14,979 bases of DNA from CAYWFP01 sp964457365 (GTDB lineage Bacteria > Planctomycetota > SZUA-567). Of this stretch, positions 1 to 6,967 are shown piece after piece. How positions within the stretch are numbered: position 1 is the stretch's first letter; each line of letters begins with the position of its first letter. The DNA is taken from positions 1 to 14,979 of the forward strand of contig CAYWFP010000094.1 in NCBI GenBank assembly GCA_964457365.1, read 5' to 3'. The notes under the pieces were generated by a model that made no database searches, was not told where the DNA came from, and saw nothing but the letters and a program-made list of their open reading frames with translations. The translations under genes were made by a program, and so were the position numbers.

Positions 1-172
1 CCGGACCGTCGGCGCGCCGAGCGAAATCCCGATCTTATTGCTTAACGGGTCCTAAATACCAGCGCGCGGCCCGTGTCCGGTGCTTTTCGAAGCTCAAAAG
101 TCATGATCGGCCGATGGTCGATCTCGTCTTCGGGGAAATACCGTTTCGGTTGAACCCTGAAGGAGAAGGGTC

Positions 173-410
173 ATGGGCATCGACCTCAAGGATCTGCAGG
201 CGATGCGGCGAAGTCCGACCCGCTTTCTTTCCCGTTTCGACGACTGCGTCAAGAGCTGGCCCAGCCGTCGGCACCTGGCGACCTGCGTCGGCGGGCGGGT
301 CGGCGACCTGGAGCGCTAAAGCGTCGAATCGAGTCCGCACGATCCGGCGCGGTACGCCATGAAGCAATGCCCACGTTCGATAGCCACTCCGGCGGCACCG
401 AAATTGACCA
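173..410 (+). pseudogene. Remnant of an IS701-like (DDE) transposase, N-terminal part only
   Basis: A GGAGAAGGG ribosome-binding site (162-170) sits just before an ATG at 173. The frame reads 48 codons and stops at TAA 317-319. The peptide starts MGIDLKDLQAMRRSP and contains FLSRFDDC, SRRHLATCVGGRVGDLER, then a stop followed by SVE. I recall this as the N-terminus of IS701-type transposases found in Planctomycetes and relatives, where the segment normally reads DLxRKSVEP. The stop lies exactly where the conserved Lys of RKSVE is expected, so one A-to-T change (AAA to TAA) could have made it. After the stop the similarity survives only weakly and partly in another frame (TFDSHS near 398-410). 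The catalytic DDE part is absent. The end given is approximate. It could instead be a chance short ORF, but the ribosome-binding site and motif order argue against that. Confidence 0.5.
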
Positions 411-432
411 AAAGGGCTTCTCAACCCATAAC
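404..432 (+). promoter_or_regulatory. Candidate sigma70-type promoter upstream of the large glycoside hydrolase gene
   Basis: TTGACC (404-409) and CATAAC (427-432) are separated by 17 bases. The predicted transcript would start near 439 and carry a leader of about 100 bases before the ATG at 540. No gene is visible between 410 and 539. Confidence 0.4.
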
Positions 433-484
433 GGTTATCCGCCAAATAGGTTGCGGGAATTGGCAAATAATGGTAACAATTACC
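428..484. promoter_or_regulatory. Cluster of short inverted repeats, operator-like
   Basis: Three symmetric elements lie in this AT-richer stretch. ATAAC-G-GTTAT (428-438) overlaps the proposed -10. GCCAA (441-445) faces TTGGC (460-464). GGTAA-CAA-TTACC (472-484) is a perfect 5+3+5 inverted repeat. They could be binding sites for a regulator of the downstream hydrolase or leader RNA structure. No family-specific operator is recognised. Confidence 0.3.
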
Positions 485-539
485 GACGCAAACCGTTTTC
501 CATGAAACTGCCTGCCATTATCTTGAAGAAAGGAACAAG

Positions 540-3500
540 ATGAGCATTCCGCGTCTTCTGGCGATTGTTTCGCTCGTTTCGCTCGGCTCCGTCTTCGCCT
601 CCGCCGGAGAAAAGTCTTCCGTGCTGAAGGGTTACGAGCGCCCTTTCGTGACCGTGCCATACGCGCACGTAAAGCCCAAGATCGACGGGGCGATCGAAGA
701 GGCGGAGTGGCAGGGCGCCGAGAGCATGAACGCCTTGCAGACGACGCGTAAGGAGGTTTCCTCGCGCCAGACCCGTTTCTGGATGATGTGGGACGAGGAC
801 AACCTCTACATCGCCATGCGCTCGCCTCTGCGCCCCGGGGAGCGTGTGATCCAGAATCTCCGCCGTCGCGAGCGCGACATCAACGTCGTTTTCGATGATT
901 CCTACGAGGTATGGCTCGACACCGGCGCCAAGGACCCGAAGACCGGCCTGGTCTGCTTCTTCCAGTTTCTCTGCAACTTCGCCAGCGCGCGCCTCGATAC
1001 GCTGCATCTGCCGTCGGTCGGGAATTCACGCCTCGGATACGAAACCGGGTGGGAGCCGGTGAATCGCATCACGCCCGACGGCAAGGCGTGGGAGTGGGAG
1101 ATGCTCGTCCCGCGGGAATCGGTATACCGCGACGAGCCCTTCGTCGACGGTTTCGAGCTGAGCTGCCTGCTGGCGCGCAACTTCAAGCGTCCGTGGGAAC
1201 AGAACTCCGTGGAAGGCACCGGCAGCTTCGCCGTGCTCGAGACCCACTCGCGCTACCGCCTCTCCAAGACCGCGCCGGCGCTGCACCTGCTGGACGTGCG
1301 CGACTTCGGCAAGCGCAGCTTCGGTTTCCGCCTCGGTGCCTACGGCCACGCCGACGGCCAGGTCAAATGGCGCTTCCTCTCCGAGGCGGGGAAGAAGGAG
1401 GGGGCGCTCGCGGTGAAGAAGGGCGAACTCACCACGACCGATCCGATGCTCGATCTGGTCAAGGAAGGCCAGGGGCCCTTCCGCCTCACCGTCACCGGCG
1501 CAGACGACCGCACGCTTCTCGACTGGGCCTCGAACGCCAAGATGGGCAAGGAGAGCCCGGAGAAGGCGATCAACGACAAGGGCGACGTCGTCAAGGTCAG
1601 CCCCTCGTTCAATCCGGTGCGCGACTACGTCCGCGTCACGGGCGATTTCATCCAGTACGATGACCGCGATGCCATCGGAAACGTCCGCGTCGACGTGCTG
1701 GACAAGGACGGGAAGAAGCTCGGCAAGGCTGACCTGAAGATCGACGAGCAGGCCTACATCGAAGGCGTGATCCGCCTGGGCGATATTCCGTACGGCGAGT
1801 ACGTCACCCGCGTGACCTGGCGGGACGCCGACGGCAAGGAGATCGGCCACAGCGACAGCAAGTTCGCCAAAAAGGATCACGAGAAGGAGTTCGCCTGGTG
1901 GAACACCACGCGCGGCAGCATGGAGAAGGTGCTCGTTCCCTGGACGCCGGTGACCTACGGCGGCAAGGCGTTCGGCATCTGGGGGCGCACGATGCAGACC
2001 GGCGCCGCCGGCCTTCCCGCTCAGGTGACGACCCAGAAGACGAAGCTGCTGGCAGCACCGACGACGCTGGTCGCCGACACGGGCGACGGAACCTTGACGC
2101 TCGCCGCCGCGGACCAGCCGAAGACCGAGTTCGACAAGGATTACCGCAAGATCGTCTCCTTCGGCGGCAAACTCGGCGACATCAAGGTGACCAGCAAGGT
2201 GCAGGTCGAATTCGACGGCATGTACAAGGTGACGATGACCCTGGATCCGCAGAAGCCCGTCGCGGTGAAGAATCTCAAACTCGTCGTGCCCTTCGCCAAC
2301 GAATCGGCCGACTACGTTCACGCCGCGGGCGAAGGCATTCGCACCGGCTTCTACTACGGTTTTCTGCCGCGCGACAAGGAAGGGCGGATCTGGACCTGCA
2401 CGACCGTCGACAGCCAACCGATGGCCAAAGGCACTTTCATCCCCTACGTCTGGGTCGGCTCGACCAAGGGCGGCATGTGCTGGTTTGCCGACAGCGACGA
2501 GGGTTGGGTGCCCAGCGATACCGTTCCCGCCATCGAAGTGCGCCGCGACTCGGAGAAGTCTACCGACTTCGTGCTGAATCTCATCGGCGAGCCGTTCACC
2601 ATCGACAAGCCGCGGACCATTGCCTTCGCCTTCCAGGCGTCTCCCGTGAAGAAGATGCACGACAAGTGGCGCATGGATTCGTGGTGGTGCGGCGACACGT
2701 TCAAGAACTACTCCTCCACGCCGTCGCTGATCTGGACCGCCATCCCCTACTGCATGGACAACGAGAAGTGCAAGGAGATGGTTAAGGCGCAGCACAACGG
2801 CAAGAACAGCTATATCTTCGGCTTCAGCAAGTACCGCGCCAACGCCGTGCCGTACTTCATTCACCAGTCGTTGCCGGCGCATCTGGTGCCGGAGGTGAAA
2901 TACTTCGGCGATCAGTGGAAAACCTCGATCAGCGAATGCCTGTATTACGGCAAGACCCTGACCGACTATATGGTCTACAACTACAGCAAATGGTGTGAAG
3001 AGACCGGCATCGACGGTTACTACGTCGACAACATGCGCCCCGTGGCCTGCGACAACATCGACTCCGGCCGCGGCTACAAGCTCCCCGACGGGCGCATCCA
3101 GCCGACGTATCAGATGTTCAGCACGCGACGCTACTTCATGCGCGTGCGCGCGGCCTTCGCCGAGCAGGGCAAGCACGACAAGATCGTCCTGCACATGACC
3201 AACAACATGATCATCCCCTGGGTCGGGGCCGCGGACATCGCCTACGACGGCGAACACTTCGTCATCTATCCGGAGATGGGCAAGGATTTCATGGATTTCT
3301 GGTCGCTCGAACGCATGCGCGTGGACTACTCCGGCCAGTGGGGCACGCCCGTCAACTTCATGCACGAATACCAGGGAAAATGGGACCGCACGCGGGAAAT
3401 GTCGGCCATGCGCGCCTATACCGGCATGGTGGGGCTGCATGACGCATTGCCTTCCGGCAACTCCAACGGCGGCAACCAGCCGTTCTGGATCGGCCGCGAC

Positions 3501-3887
3501 CGTTTCGGCATCGAGAACGCCGACGTCGAGTTCGTCGGTTACTGGGACGCCAAGCCGCAGGTCGACTGCGCGGCGAAGGACATCCGTATCTCCTTCTGGA
3601 AACGTCCGGAGAAGGTGCTTCTCCTGGTGGTCAACACCGGCGAGTCCGCCGGCGCGCAGATCAAGCTCGACGCGAAGGCCCTGGGCCTGCCGGATCCGGG
3701 CGAGTGGTTCGTCGAGGACGCCGAAGCCGGTACCAAACTGAACCGTCGCAAAAAGGTCGACGGCAAATGGGTCAACTTCACCGCCTGGGACAACGCGGAC
3801 GAAGGCAAGGTCGAACGGCAAGGAAACGCGCTGGTCGTCCCGGTGAAGCGCCACGACTACCGCCAGATCATCGTGCGGAAAAAGTAG
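540..3887 (+). CDS. Secreted glycoside hydrolase-like protein with N-terminal CBM9/DOMON-like domain and DUF6067 (GH123_N-like) region
   Basis: This 1115-residue protein is probably exported and acts on polysaccharide. It starts with a signal peptide: Arg5, a hydrophobic stretch 6-20 and an ASA|G cleavage site after residue 22. Residues ~38-260 resemble a family 9 carbohydrate-binding (DOMON-like) domain, with KPKIDGAIEEAEWQGA and MMWDEDNLYIAM. Residues ~530-705 carry hallmarks I know from DUF6067/GH123_N proteins: YVWVGSTKGGMCWFADSDEGW (Trp648 onward), LNLIGEPFTIDKPR and AFQASPVKK. Residues ~705-1000 look like a TIM barrel, with GIDGYYVDNMRP (Asp825, Asp830) and YDGEH (902-906) where strand-end acidic residues would sit. 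A beta-rich C-terminal domain follows. AAAGGA lies just before the ATG. The gene stands alone, with its own candidate promoter and a terminator. Substrate and catalytic residues cannot be assigned from sequence alone. Confidence 0.85.
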   Translation: MSIPRLLAIVSLVSLGSVFASAGEKSSVLKGYERPFVTVPYAHVKPKIDGAIEEAEWQGAESMNALQTTRKEVSSRQTRFWMMWDEDNLYIAMRSPLRPGERVIQNLRRRERDINVVFDDSYEVWLDTGAKDPKTGLVCFFQFLCNFASARLDTLHLPSVGNSRLGYETGWEPVNRITPDGKAWEWEMLVPRESVYRDEPFVDGFELSCLLARNFKRPWEQNSVEGTGSFAVLETHSRYRLSKTAPALHLLDVRDFGKRSFGFRLGAYGHADGQVKWRFLSEAGKKEGALAVKKGELTTTDPMLDLVKEGQGPFRLTVTGADDRTLLDWASNAKMGKESPEKAINDKGDVVKVSPSFNPVRDYVRVTGDFIQYDDRDAIGNVRVDVLDKDGKKLGKADLKIDEQAYIEGVIRLGDIPYGEYVTRVTWRDADGKEIGHSDSKFAKKDHEKEFAWWNTTRGSMEKVLVPWTPVTYGGKAFGIWGRTMQTGAAGLPAQVTTQKTKLLAAPTTLVADTGDGTLTLAAADQPKTEFDKDYRKIVSFGGKLGDIKVTSKVQVEFDGMYKVTMTLDPQKPVAVKNLKLVVPFANESADYVHAAGEGIRTGFYYGFLPRDKEGRIWTCTTVDSQPMAKGTFIPYVWVGSTKGGMCWFADSDEGWVPSDTVPAIEVRRDSEKSTDFVLNLIGEPFTIDKPRTIAFAFQASPVKKMHDKWRMDSWWCGDTFKNYSSTPSLIWTAIPYCMDNEKCKEMVKAQHNGKNSYIFGFSKYRANAVPYFIHQSLPAHLVPEVKYFGDQWKTSISECLYYGKTLTDYMVYNYSKWCEETGIDGYYVDNMRPVACDNIDSGRGYKLPDGRIQPTYQMFSTRRYFMRVRAAFAEQGKHDKIVLHMTNNMIIPWVGAADIAYDGEHFVIYPEMGKDFMDFWSLERMRVDYSGQWGTPVNFMHEYQGKWDRTREMSAMRAYTGMVGLHDALPSGNSNGGNQPFWIGRDRFGIENADVEFVGYWDAKPQVDCAAKDIRISFWKRPEKVLLLVVNTGESAGAQIKLDAKALGLPDPGEWFVEDAEAGTKLNRRKKVDGKWVNFTAWDNADEGKVERQGNALVVPVKRHDYRQIIVRKK

Positions 3888-3908
3888 CACGACACCGAAA
3901 CAACCTCG

Positions 3909-3944
3909 AACGCCGCTACGGTTCTTCCGTGGCGGCGTTTTTTT
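3909..3944 (+). terminator. Rho-independent terminator of the glycoside hydrolase gene
   Basis: A 13-bp stem (3909-3921 with 3927-3939, one T:G wobble) closes a TTCTT loop and runs into seven T residues (3938-3944). It begins 22 bases after the stop codon. Confidence 0.9.
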
Positions 3945-4016
3945 GGTTGTCGGTTTTCATGCCACAGAGAGCGTGAATGCGTTTGGAGTCGGCCGTGTGT
4001 TAAGGTAGGATACGGG

Positions 4017-4133
4017 GTGAAGATAGTCCGTTACGACAAGAGCGATCTGCTCGAGCGAACGGCCTATTACGCGTTCTACCCGCTCGCCAAGGTGAACCGG
4101 ATGCTGACCCGCACCCCTCATGTGCTGGATTGA
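4017..4133 (+). CDS. Possible small protein, 38 residues, unknown function
   Basis: A GTG at 4017 opens a 38-codon frame that ends at TGA 4131-4133. The peptide begins (V/M)KIVRYDKSDLLERTAYY and continues AFYPLAKVNRML, a normal-looking soluble composition with no membrane segment. AGGA at 4007-4010 could be a ribosome-binding site. Alternatively TTGGAG (3983-3988) and TAGGAT (4006-4011), 17 bases apart, could be a promoter whose transcript would start at about the GTG. The end overlaps the end of the convergent AraC gene by 16 bases. The upstream frame is also open, so it might be the tail of a decayed gene. I do not recognise it, and it may not be real. Confidence 0.25.
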   Translation: MKIVRYDKSDLLERTAYYAFYPLAKVNRMLTRTPHVLD

Positions 4134-4894
4134 AATTCCGCCCGCCACGCGCTCGGCGTCGTTCCGGCCACGCGTTTGAACTGGCCGGCGAAGTGCTGGG
4201 AAGAGGGATAGCCGAGTTCGTACGCGATGGCGGTTATCGGCAGATCGGTATTCGTGAGCAGACGCTTGGCCTCGTCGATACGCGCGCGGATCTGGTAGGT
4301 CTTCGGCGACATCCCGGCGACGCGCGTGAAATAGCGCGAAAGCTGGCGGTACGACATGCCCAGCGGAGCCAGCACGGCCTTGACGTCGCCGCCGGCGTAA
4401 AGGCTCGCGTCGAGGGCCCGCCGCGCGCGCTCGGTCCAGTAACCGGCCGGGTCGGCCCCGGTGCGCCGCGCGGTCGCCCCCGGGCGTACCGCCAGCCACG
4501 CCAGCGCCAGCGCCGCGTGATGGAGCACCGCGCCCGAGTGTGGCCCCGGCGTCTGCGCCTCCGCCTCGATACACGAAGCCAGCGCCAGTAACTTCTCGTC
4601 CGCGCGGCCGGCATGGGACGGTCCCGCGAAGTCGGGCTCTTTCGGATTCATCAGCGAAACGAAGACGCCGCGGTAGCCGGTCTCGCTTGCGGTCCAGAGC
4701 CGAAACGCACTGCCGATACGCAGCACCGCCACGGATTCGCGTCCGAGCGCTTGCCTGGTGTTGGCGGCGGTGAAGTGGAGCATGCCCTCGTGAACGACGA
4801 TGGCCTGAAAATGAACATAATCTTCGGTCTCGAAACGATAAGAAGCCGGCTGATGCTTGCGTCCGTAGCTGACAATAATATTATTTTGACTCAT
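4118..4894 (-). CDS. AraC family transcriptional regulator
   Basis: A DNA-binding regulator of 258 residues. The last ~100 residues form the AraC/XylS double helix-turn-helix: the first helix pair includes GGDVKAVLAPLGMSYRQLSR, and the second gives the signature LPITAIAYELGYPSSQHFAGQFKR, followed by AGTTPSAWR. The N-terminal ~150 residues resemble a small-molecule-sensing cupin-like domain. Two ATGs are possible, at 4900 and 4894. A strong promoter (TTGACC, 18 bases, TATAAT) ends at 4903, so transcription should begin near 4896 and only the second ATG would lie in the message, almost leaderless. The gene is divergent from the URO-D-family gene, starts 89 bases apart, which suggests that gene is a target. 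The ligand is unknown. Confidence 0.9.
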   Translation of the reverse strand: MSQNNIIVSYGRKHQPASYRFETEDYVHFQAIVVHEGMLHFTAANTRQALGRESVAVLRIGSAFRLWTASETGYRGVFVSLMNPKEPDFAGPSHAGRADEKLLALASCIEAEAQTPGPHSGAVLHHAALALAWLAVRPGATARRTGADPAGYWTERARRALDASLYAGGDVKAVLAPLGMSYRQLSRYFTRVAGMSPKTYQIRARIDEAKRLLTNTDLPITAIAYELGYPSSQHFAGQFKRVAGTTPSAWRAEFQSST

Positions 4895-4902
4895 ATCCAT
4901 AC

Positions 4903-4932
4903 ATTATACGGCTGAAAGACGGACGCGGTCAA
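4903..4932 (-). promoter_or_regulatory. Strong sigma70-type promoter of the araC-type gene
   Basis: On the minus strand TTGACC (4932-4927) is followed after 18 bases by a perfect TATAAT (4908-4903). The first in-message ATG is only 2-4 bases beyond the expected start point. TATAATGT also occurs at the AsnRS promoter (8889-8896). Confidence 0.65.
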
Positions 4933-4983
4933 GCCGTTTCGGCGGTAAAGTGACAACATGTCCAAAGCAGGAAAGGAGCGACA

Positions 4984-6129
4984 ATGAGTGCGCTGAGAAC
5001 GATGACCGATCGCGAGCGCTTTATCGAGACTCTGACCTACGGCAGCCCCGACAAGATCCCGATGATGACCATGGGGCCGCGTAAGTCGACATTCGAAGCG
5101 TGGGCCAAGCAAGGGATGGATCCGGAGCGCGACTGGTTCGGGCAGCTCGCGGAAGCCGTCGGCATCGAATACGAGTACCCGCAAAACCCGTATGTCGGCC
5201 TCGGCGTCAACTTCCGCATGATGCCGATATTCGAGGAGAAGGTGCTCGAACACCGGAACGGCCACTACATCGTCCAGGACTGGATGGGTAATATCACCGA
5301 GATCAGCGACGCGTTCGACGTTACCTACATCCGCAACGCCATCGACTTCGTCACCCGCAAGTGGCACAAGTTCCCGGTCGAGAACGAGGCCGACTTCGAG
5401 TCGATGAAGAAGCGCTACAATGTCGACGAACCGGGGCGCTTCCCCGAGGATTTCGAAGAACGCTGCCGGATCGCCAGCGAACGCGACTGGGCACTCGGCA
5501 TCAACATCGCCGGGCCGTTCTGGCAGATGCGCGAGTGGTGCGGCTTCGAGCCGCTGTGCATTCTATTTCTGGACGAACCGGAGTTCGTCCGCGCGATGTG
5601 CGAGTTCTGGTCCGACTTCGTCGCGCAGATGCTGGAGCGTATTCTCGAACACGTCACGCCCGACAAGATCCACATCAACGAGGACATGGCCTACAAGGGC
5701 GCGAGCATGATCAGTCCCGCGATGACGCGTGAATTCCTGCAGCCGGCGTGGACGCGCTGGGGCCGAATCGTGAAGCAGGCGGGGGTGCCGATCTACGACA
5801 TGGACAGCGACGGCCGCGTGGACGATTTGATCCCGATCTGGATCGAAAGCGGCTTCGACGTCTGCGACCCGATGGAGGTCGCCGCCGGATGCGACCTGCC
5901 GGCGTACCGCCAGGAATTCGGCCAGCAGATCGCCTATTGCGGCGGCATCGACAAGCGCAAGATCGCCAAGGGCGGGCAGACCCTGGAGGACGAGTTCGCG
6001 CGTCTGCAACCGGTGATCGCCGGCGGCGGCTATATCCCCGGGTGCGATCACGGCATGCCGCCGGACATCAAGTGGGAGACGATGCACCAGTTCATGCGGC
6101 TCTGGGCCGAGGCGACGGGGTGGCTGTAG
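4984..6129 (+). CDS. Uroporphyrinogen decarboxylase (URO-D) family protein, probably not a true HemE
   Basis: A 381-residue cytoplasmic TIM-barrel protein of the URO-D superfamily, which includes haem-pathway HemE and corrinoid-linked methyltransferases. Family signs are MTDRERFIETLTYGSPDKIP at the N-terminus, INEDMAYKGASMISPAMTREF in the middle, YDMDSDGRVDDL (271-282) and the C-terminal GYIPGCDHGMPPDIKWE. The HxC zinc pair of MtaA/CmuA-type methyltransferases is not seen; the corresponding loop reads DMDSDG. Cys354 and His356 lie in the C-terminal motif. It lacks the usual HemE N-terminal RQAGRYLPEY motif, so haem synthesis is unlikely. A strong GGAAAGGAG site (4970-4978) sets the start. No good -35 is seen ahead of the gene, which fits activation by the divergent AraC regulator. 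The actual substrate is unknown. Confidence 0.85.
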   Translation: MSALRTMTDRERFIETLTYGSPDKIPMMTMGPRKSTFEAWAKQGMDPERDWFGQLAEAVGIEYEYPQNPYVGLGVNFRMMPIFEEKVLEHRNGHYIVQDWMGNITEISDAFDVTYIRNAIDFVTRKWHKFPVENEADFESMKKRYNVDEPGRFPEDFEERCRIASERDWALGINIAGPFWQMREWCGFEPLCILFLDEPEFVRAMCEFWSDFVAQMLERILEHVTPDKIHINEDMAYKGASMISPAMTREFLQPAWTRWGRIVKQAGVPIYDMDSDGRVDDLIPIWIESGFDVCDPMEVAAGCDLPAYRQEFGQQIAYCGGIDKRKIAKGGQTLEDEFARLQPVIAGGGYIPGCDHGMPPDIKWETMHQFMRLWAEATGWL

Positions 6130-6849
6130 TCAGCCCAACCCCAGGTCCTTGACGAGGTGATTGCTTCGGTTGATCTCGTCTGGCGACAAGACGGCATAGT
6201 CGGCGACTTTTCGCCGGAAGATTTTGGCTATCTCGGTGGGTTGCGGCACGGCTCCGCCCATGTCCTTGGGTTCGAGTCGCGAGGCCATATAGGCGGCCAC
6301 GTCGCCGAGGGTCCGGCATTCGCGCGGAAAACGCGCCTGGCGGAAAAGCGAGCCGGGATTGTTGTGACTGTGGTACTCGATGTTGATGGCCGCCAAGGCC
6401 ATAAGTAGCAGAGCAAGCGCGAAAGGGAGCCACGCGAACAGGAGACTCGCCGCCGTCACCACGGCCAGAATGGCGAACAGGATCCGCGCAGGCCACGCGG
6501 AAGAGACGTGGAGACTCCCGTCGTACTTCGGCAGCGCCTTGCGCAGATCGCCCAGCTCTGCGTGCGCGCGCAGGAAAAAGCGTTTCTCCTCCTTCTCCGA
6601 GACGATCTCGCGGATCGGCGTGGACGGGCGGAGTCGTCGCCGTTCGAGGTCGGCGGTCTGCAGGATCGCCCGGCGCAGACGCAGAAAACAGAATCCGCTG
6701 TAGCAGCGGCGATTCTCGTTCTTCCGCAACTGCTCGGCGATGTAATCCTCCCACTCGCCGACAGTTCCGCCGGGAAGGTCATCGTCAGCTATGGTGATGC
6801 CGAAGGCGTCTTCGACATCCATCAACAACTCGGCGATTTCGAGACCCAT
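6130..6849 (-). CDS. Membrane protein built from acyl-carrier-protein segments in permuted order
   Basis: This 239-residue protein starts MGLEIAELLMDVEDAFGI and continues to TVGEWEDYIAEQL (to residue 41). That matches ACP from just after the phosphopantetheine Ser through helix IV. The last residues, VADYAVLSPDEINRSNHLV then KDLGLG, match ACP helix I and the run up to DLGLDS, and stop where the Ser should be. Between them lie an FxxLRRA...RRRLRPST segment (55-77), a hydrophobic hairpin (~119-157, probably two membrane passes) and a second helix III/IV-like piece, CRTLGDVAAYMASRL (178-192). No DSL attachment site exists. The start at 6849 is set by the ACP alignment and a GGAG site; a longer frame runs back into the tRNA and is an artefact. 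I recall unnamed proteins of this type in other bacteria, but no described function. Its stop abuts the URO-D gene's stop. Confidence 0.75.
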   Translation of the reverse strand: MGLEIAELLMDVEDAFGITIADDDLPGGTVGEWEDYIAEQLRKNENRRCYSGFCFLRLRRAILQTADLERRRLRPSTPIREIVSEKEEKRFFLRAHAELGDLRKALPKYDGSLHVSSAWPARILFAILAVVTAASLLFAWLPFALALLLMALAAINIEYHSHNNPGSLFRQARFPRECRTLGDVAAYMASRLEPKDMGGAVPQPTEIAKIFRRKVADYAVLSPDEINRSNHLVKDLGLG

Positions 6850-6867
6850 GCGCGACTCCGACGGCGA

Positions 6868-6944
6868 TGGTGGGTCTGGAGGGACTCGAACCCCCGACCG
6901 AGCGGTTATGAGCCGCCTGCTCTGACCGACTGAGCTACAGACCC
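6868..6944 (-). tRNA. tRNA with CAU anticodon, probably tRNA-Ile2 (otherwise elongator tRNA-Met)
   Basis: The minus strand gives a full cloverleaf: acceptor GGGTCTG/CAGACCC, D arm GCTC/GAGC, anticodon stem GGCGG/CCGCT with loop CTCATAA (anticodon CAT), T arm GGGGG-TTCGAGT-CCCTC, discriminator A and an encoded CCA (6870-6868). The stretch from the D stem through the anticodon stem and variable loop (AGAGCAGGCGGCTCATAACC onward) is closer to E. coli tRNA-Ile2, whose C34 is changed to lysidine by TilS, than to elongator tRNA-Met. The type cannot be settled by reading alone. Confidence 0.93.
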
Positions 6945-6967
6945 GTGAATGAATGCGCCGCCCGTTC

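Noticed and set aside
1..172. Tail of an upstream gene at the window start
   Set aside because: Short open frames end at about 45 and 54, but they are too short to support any identity and could be chance.
114..466. Frames 114-362 (+) and 101-466 (-) as real genes
   Set aside because: Both overlap the transposase remnant in other frames and show no motif. Only the 173-319 frame has a ribosome-binding site and a recognisable sequence.
1026..3890. A 954-codon open frame on the minus strand opposite the glycoside hydrolase
   Set aside because: It is an antisense shadow produced by the high-GC codon pattern. Its composition is unnatural and it shows no motif, while the plus-strand frame has a signal peptide and recognisable domains.
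6130..6849. Calling the gene a functional acyl carrier protein
   Set aside because: No DSL phosphopantetheine site is present, the ACP halves are in reversed order, and there is a membrane hairpin.
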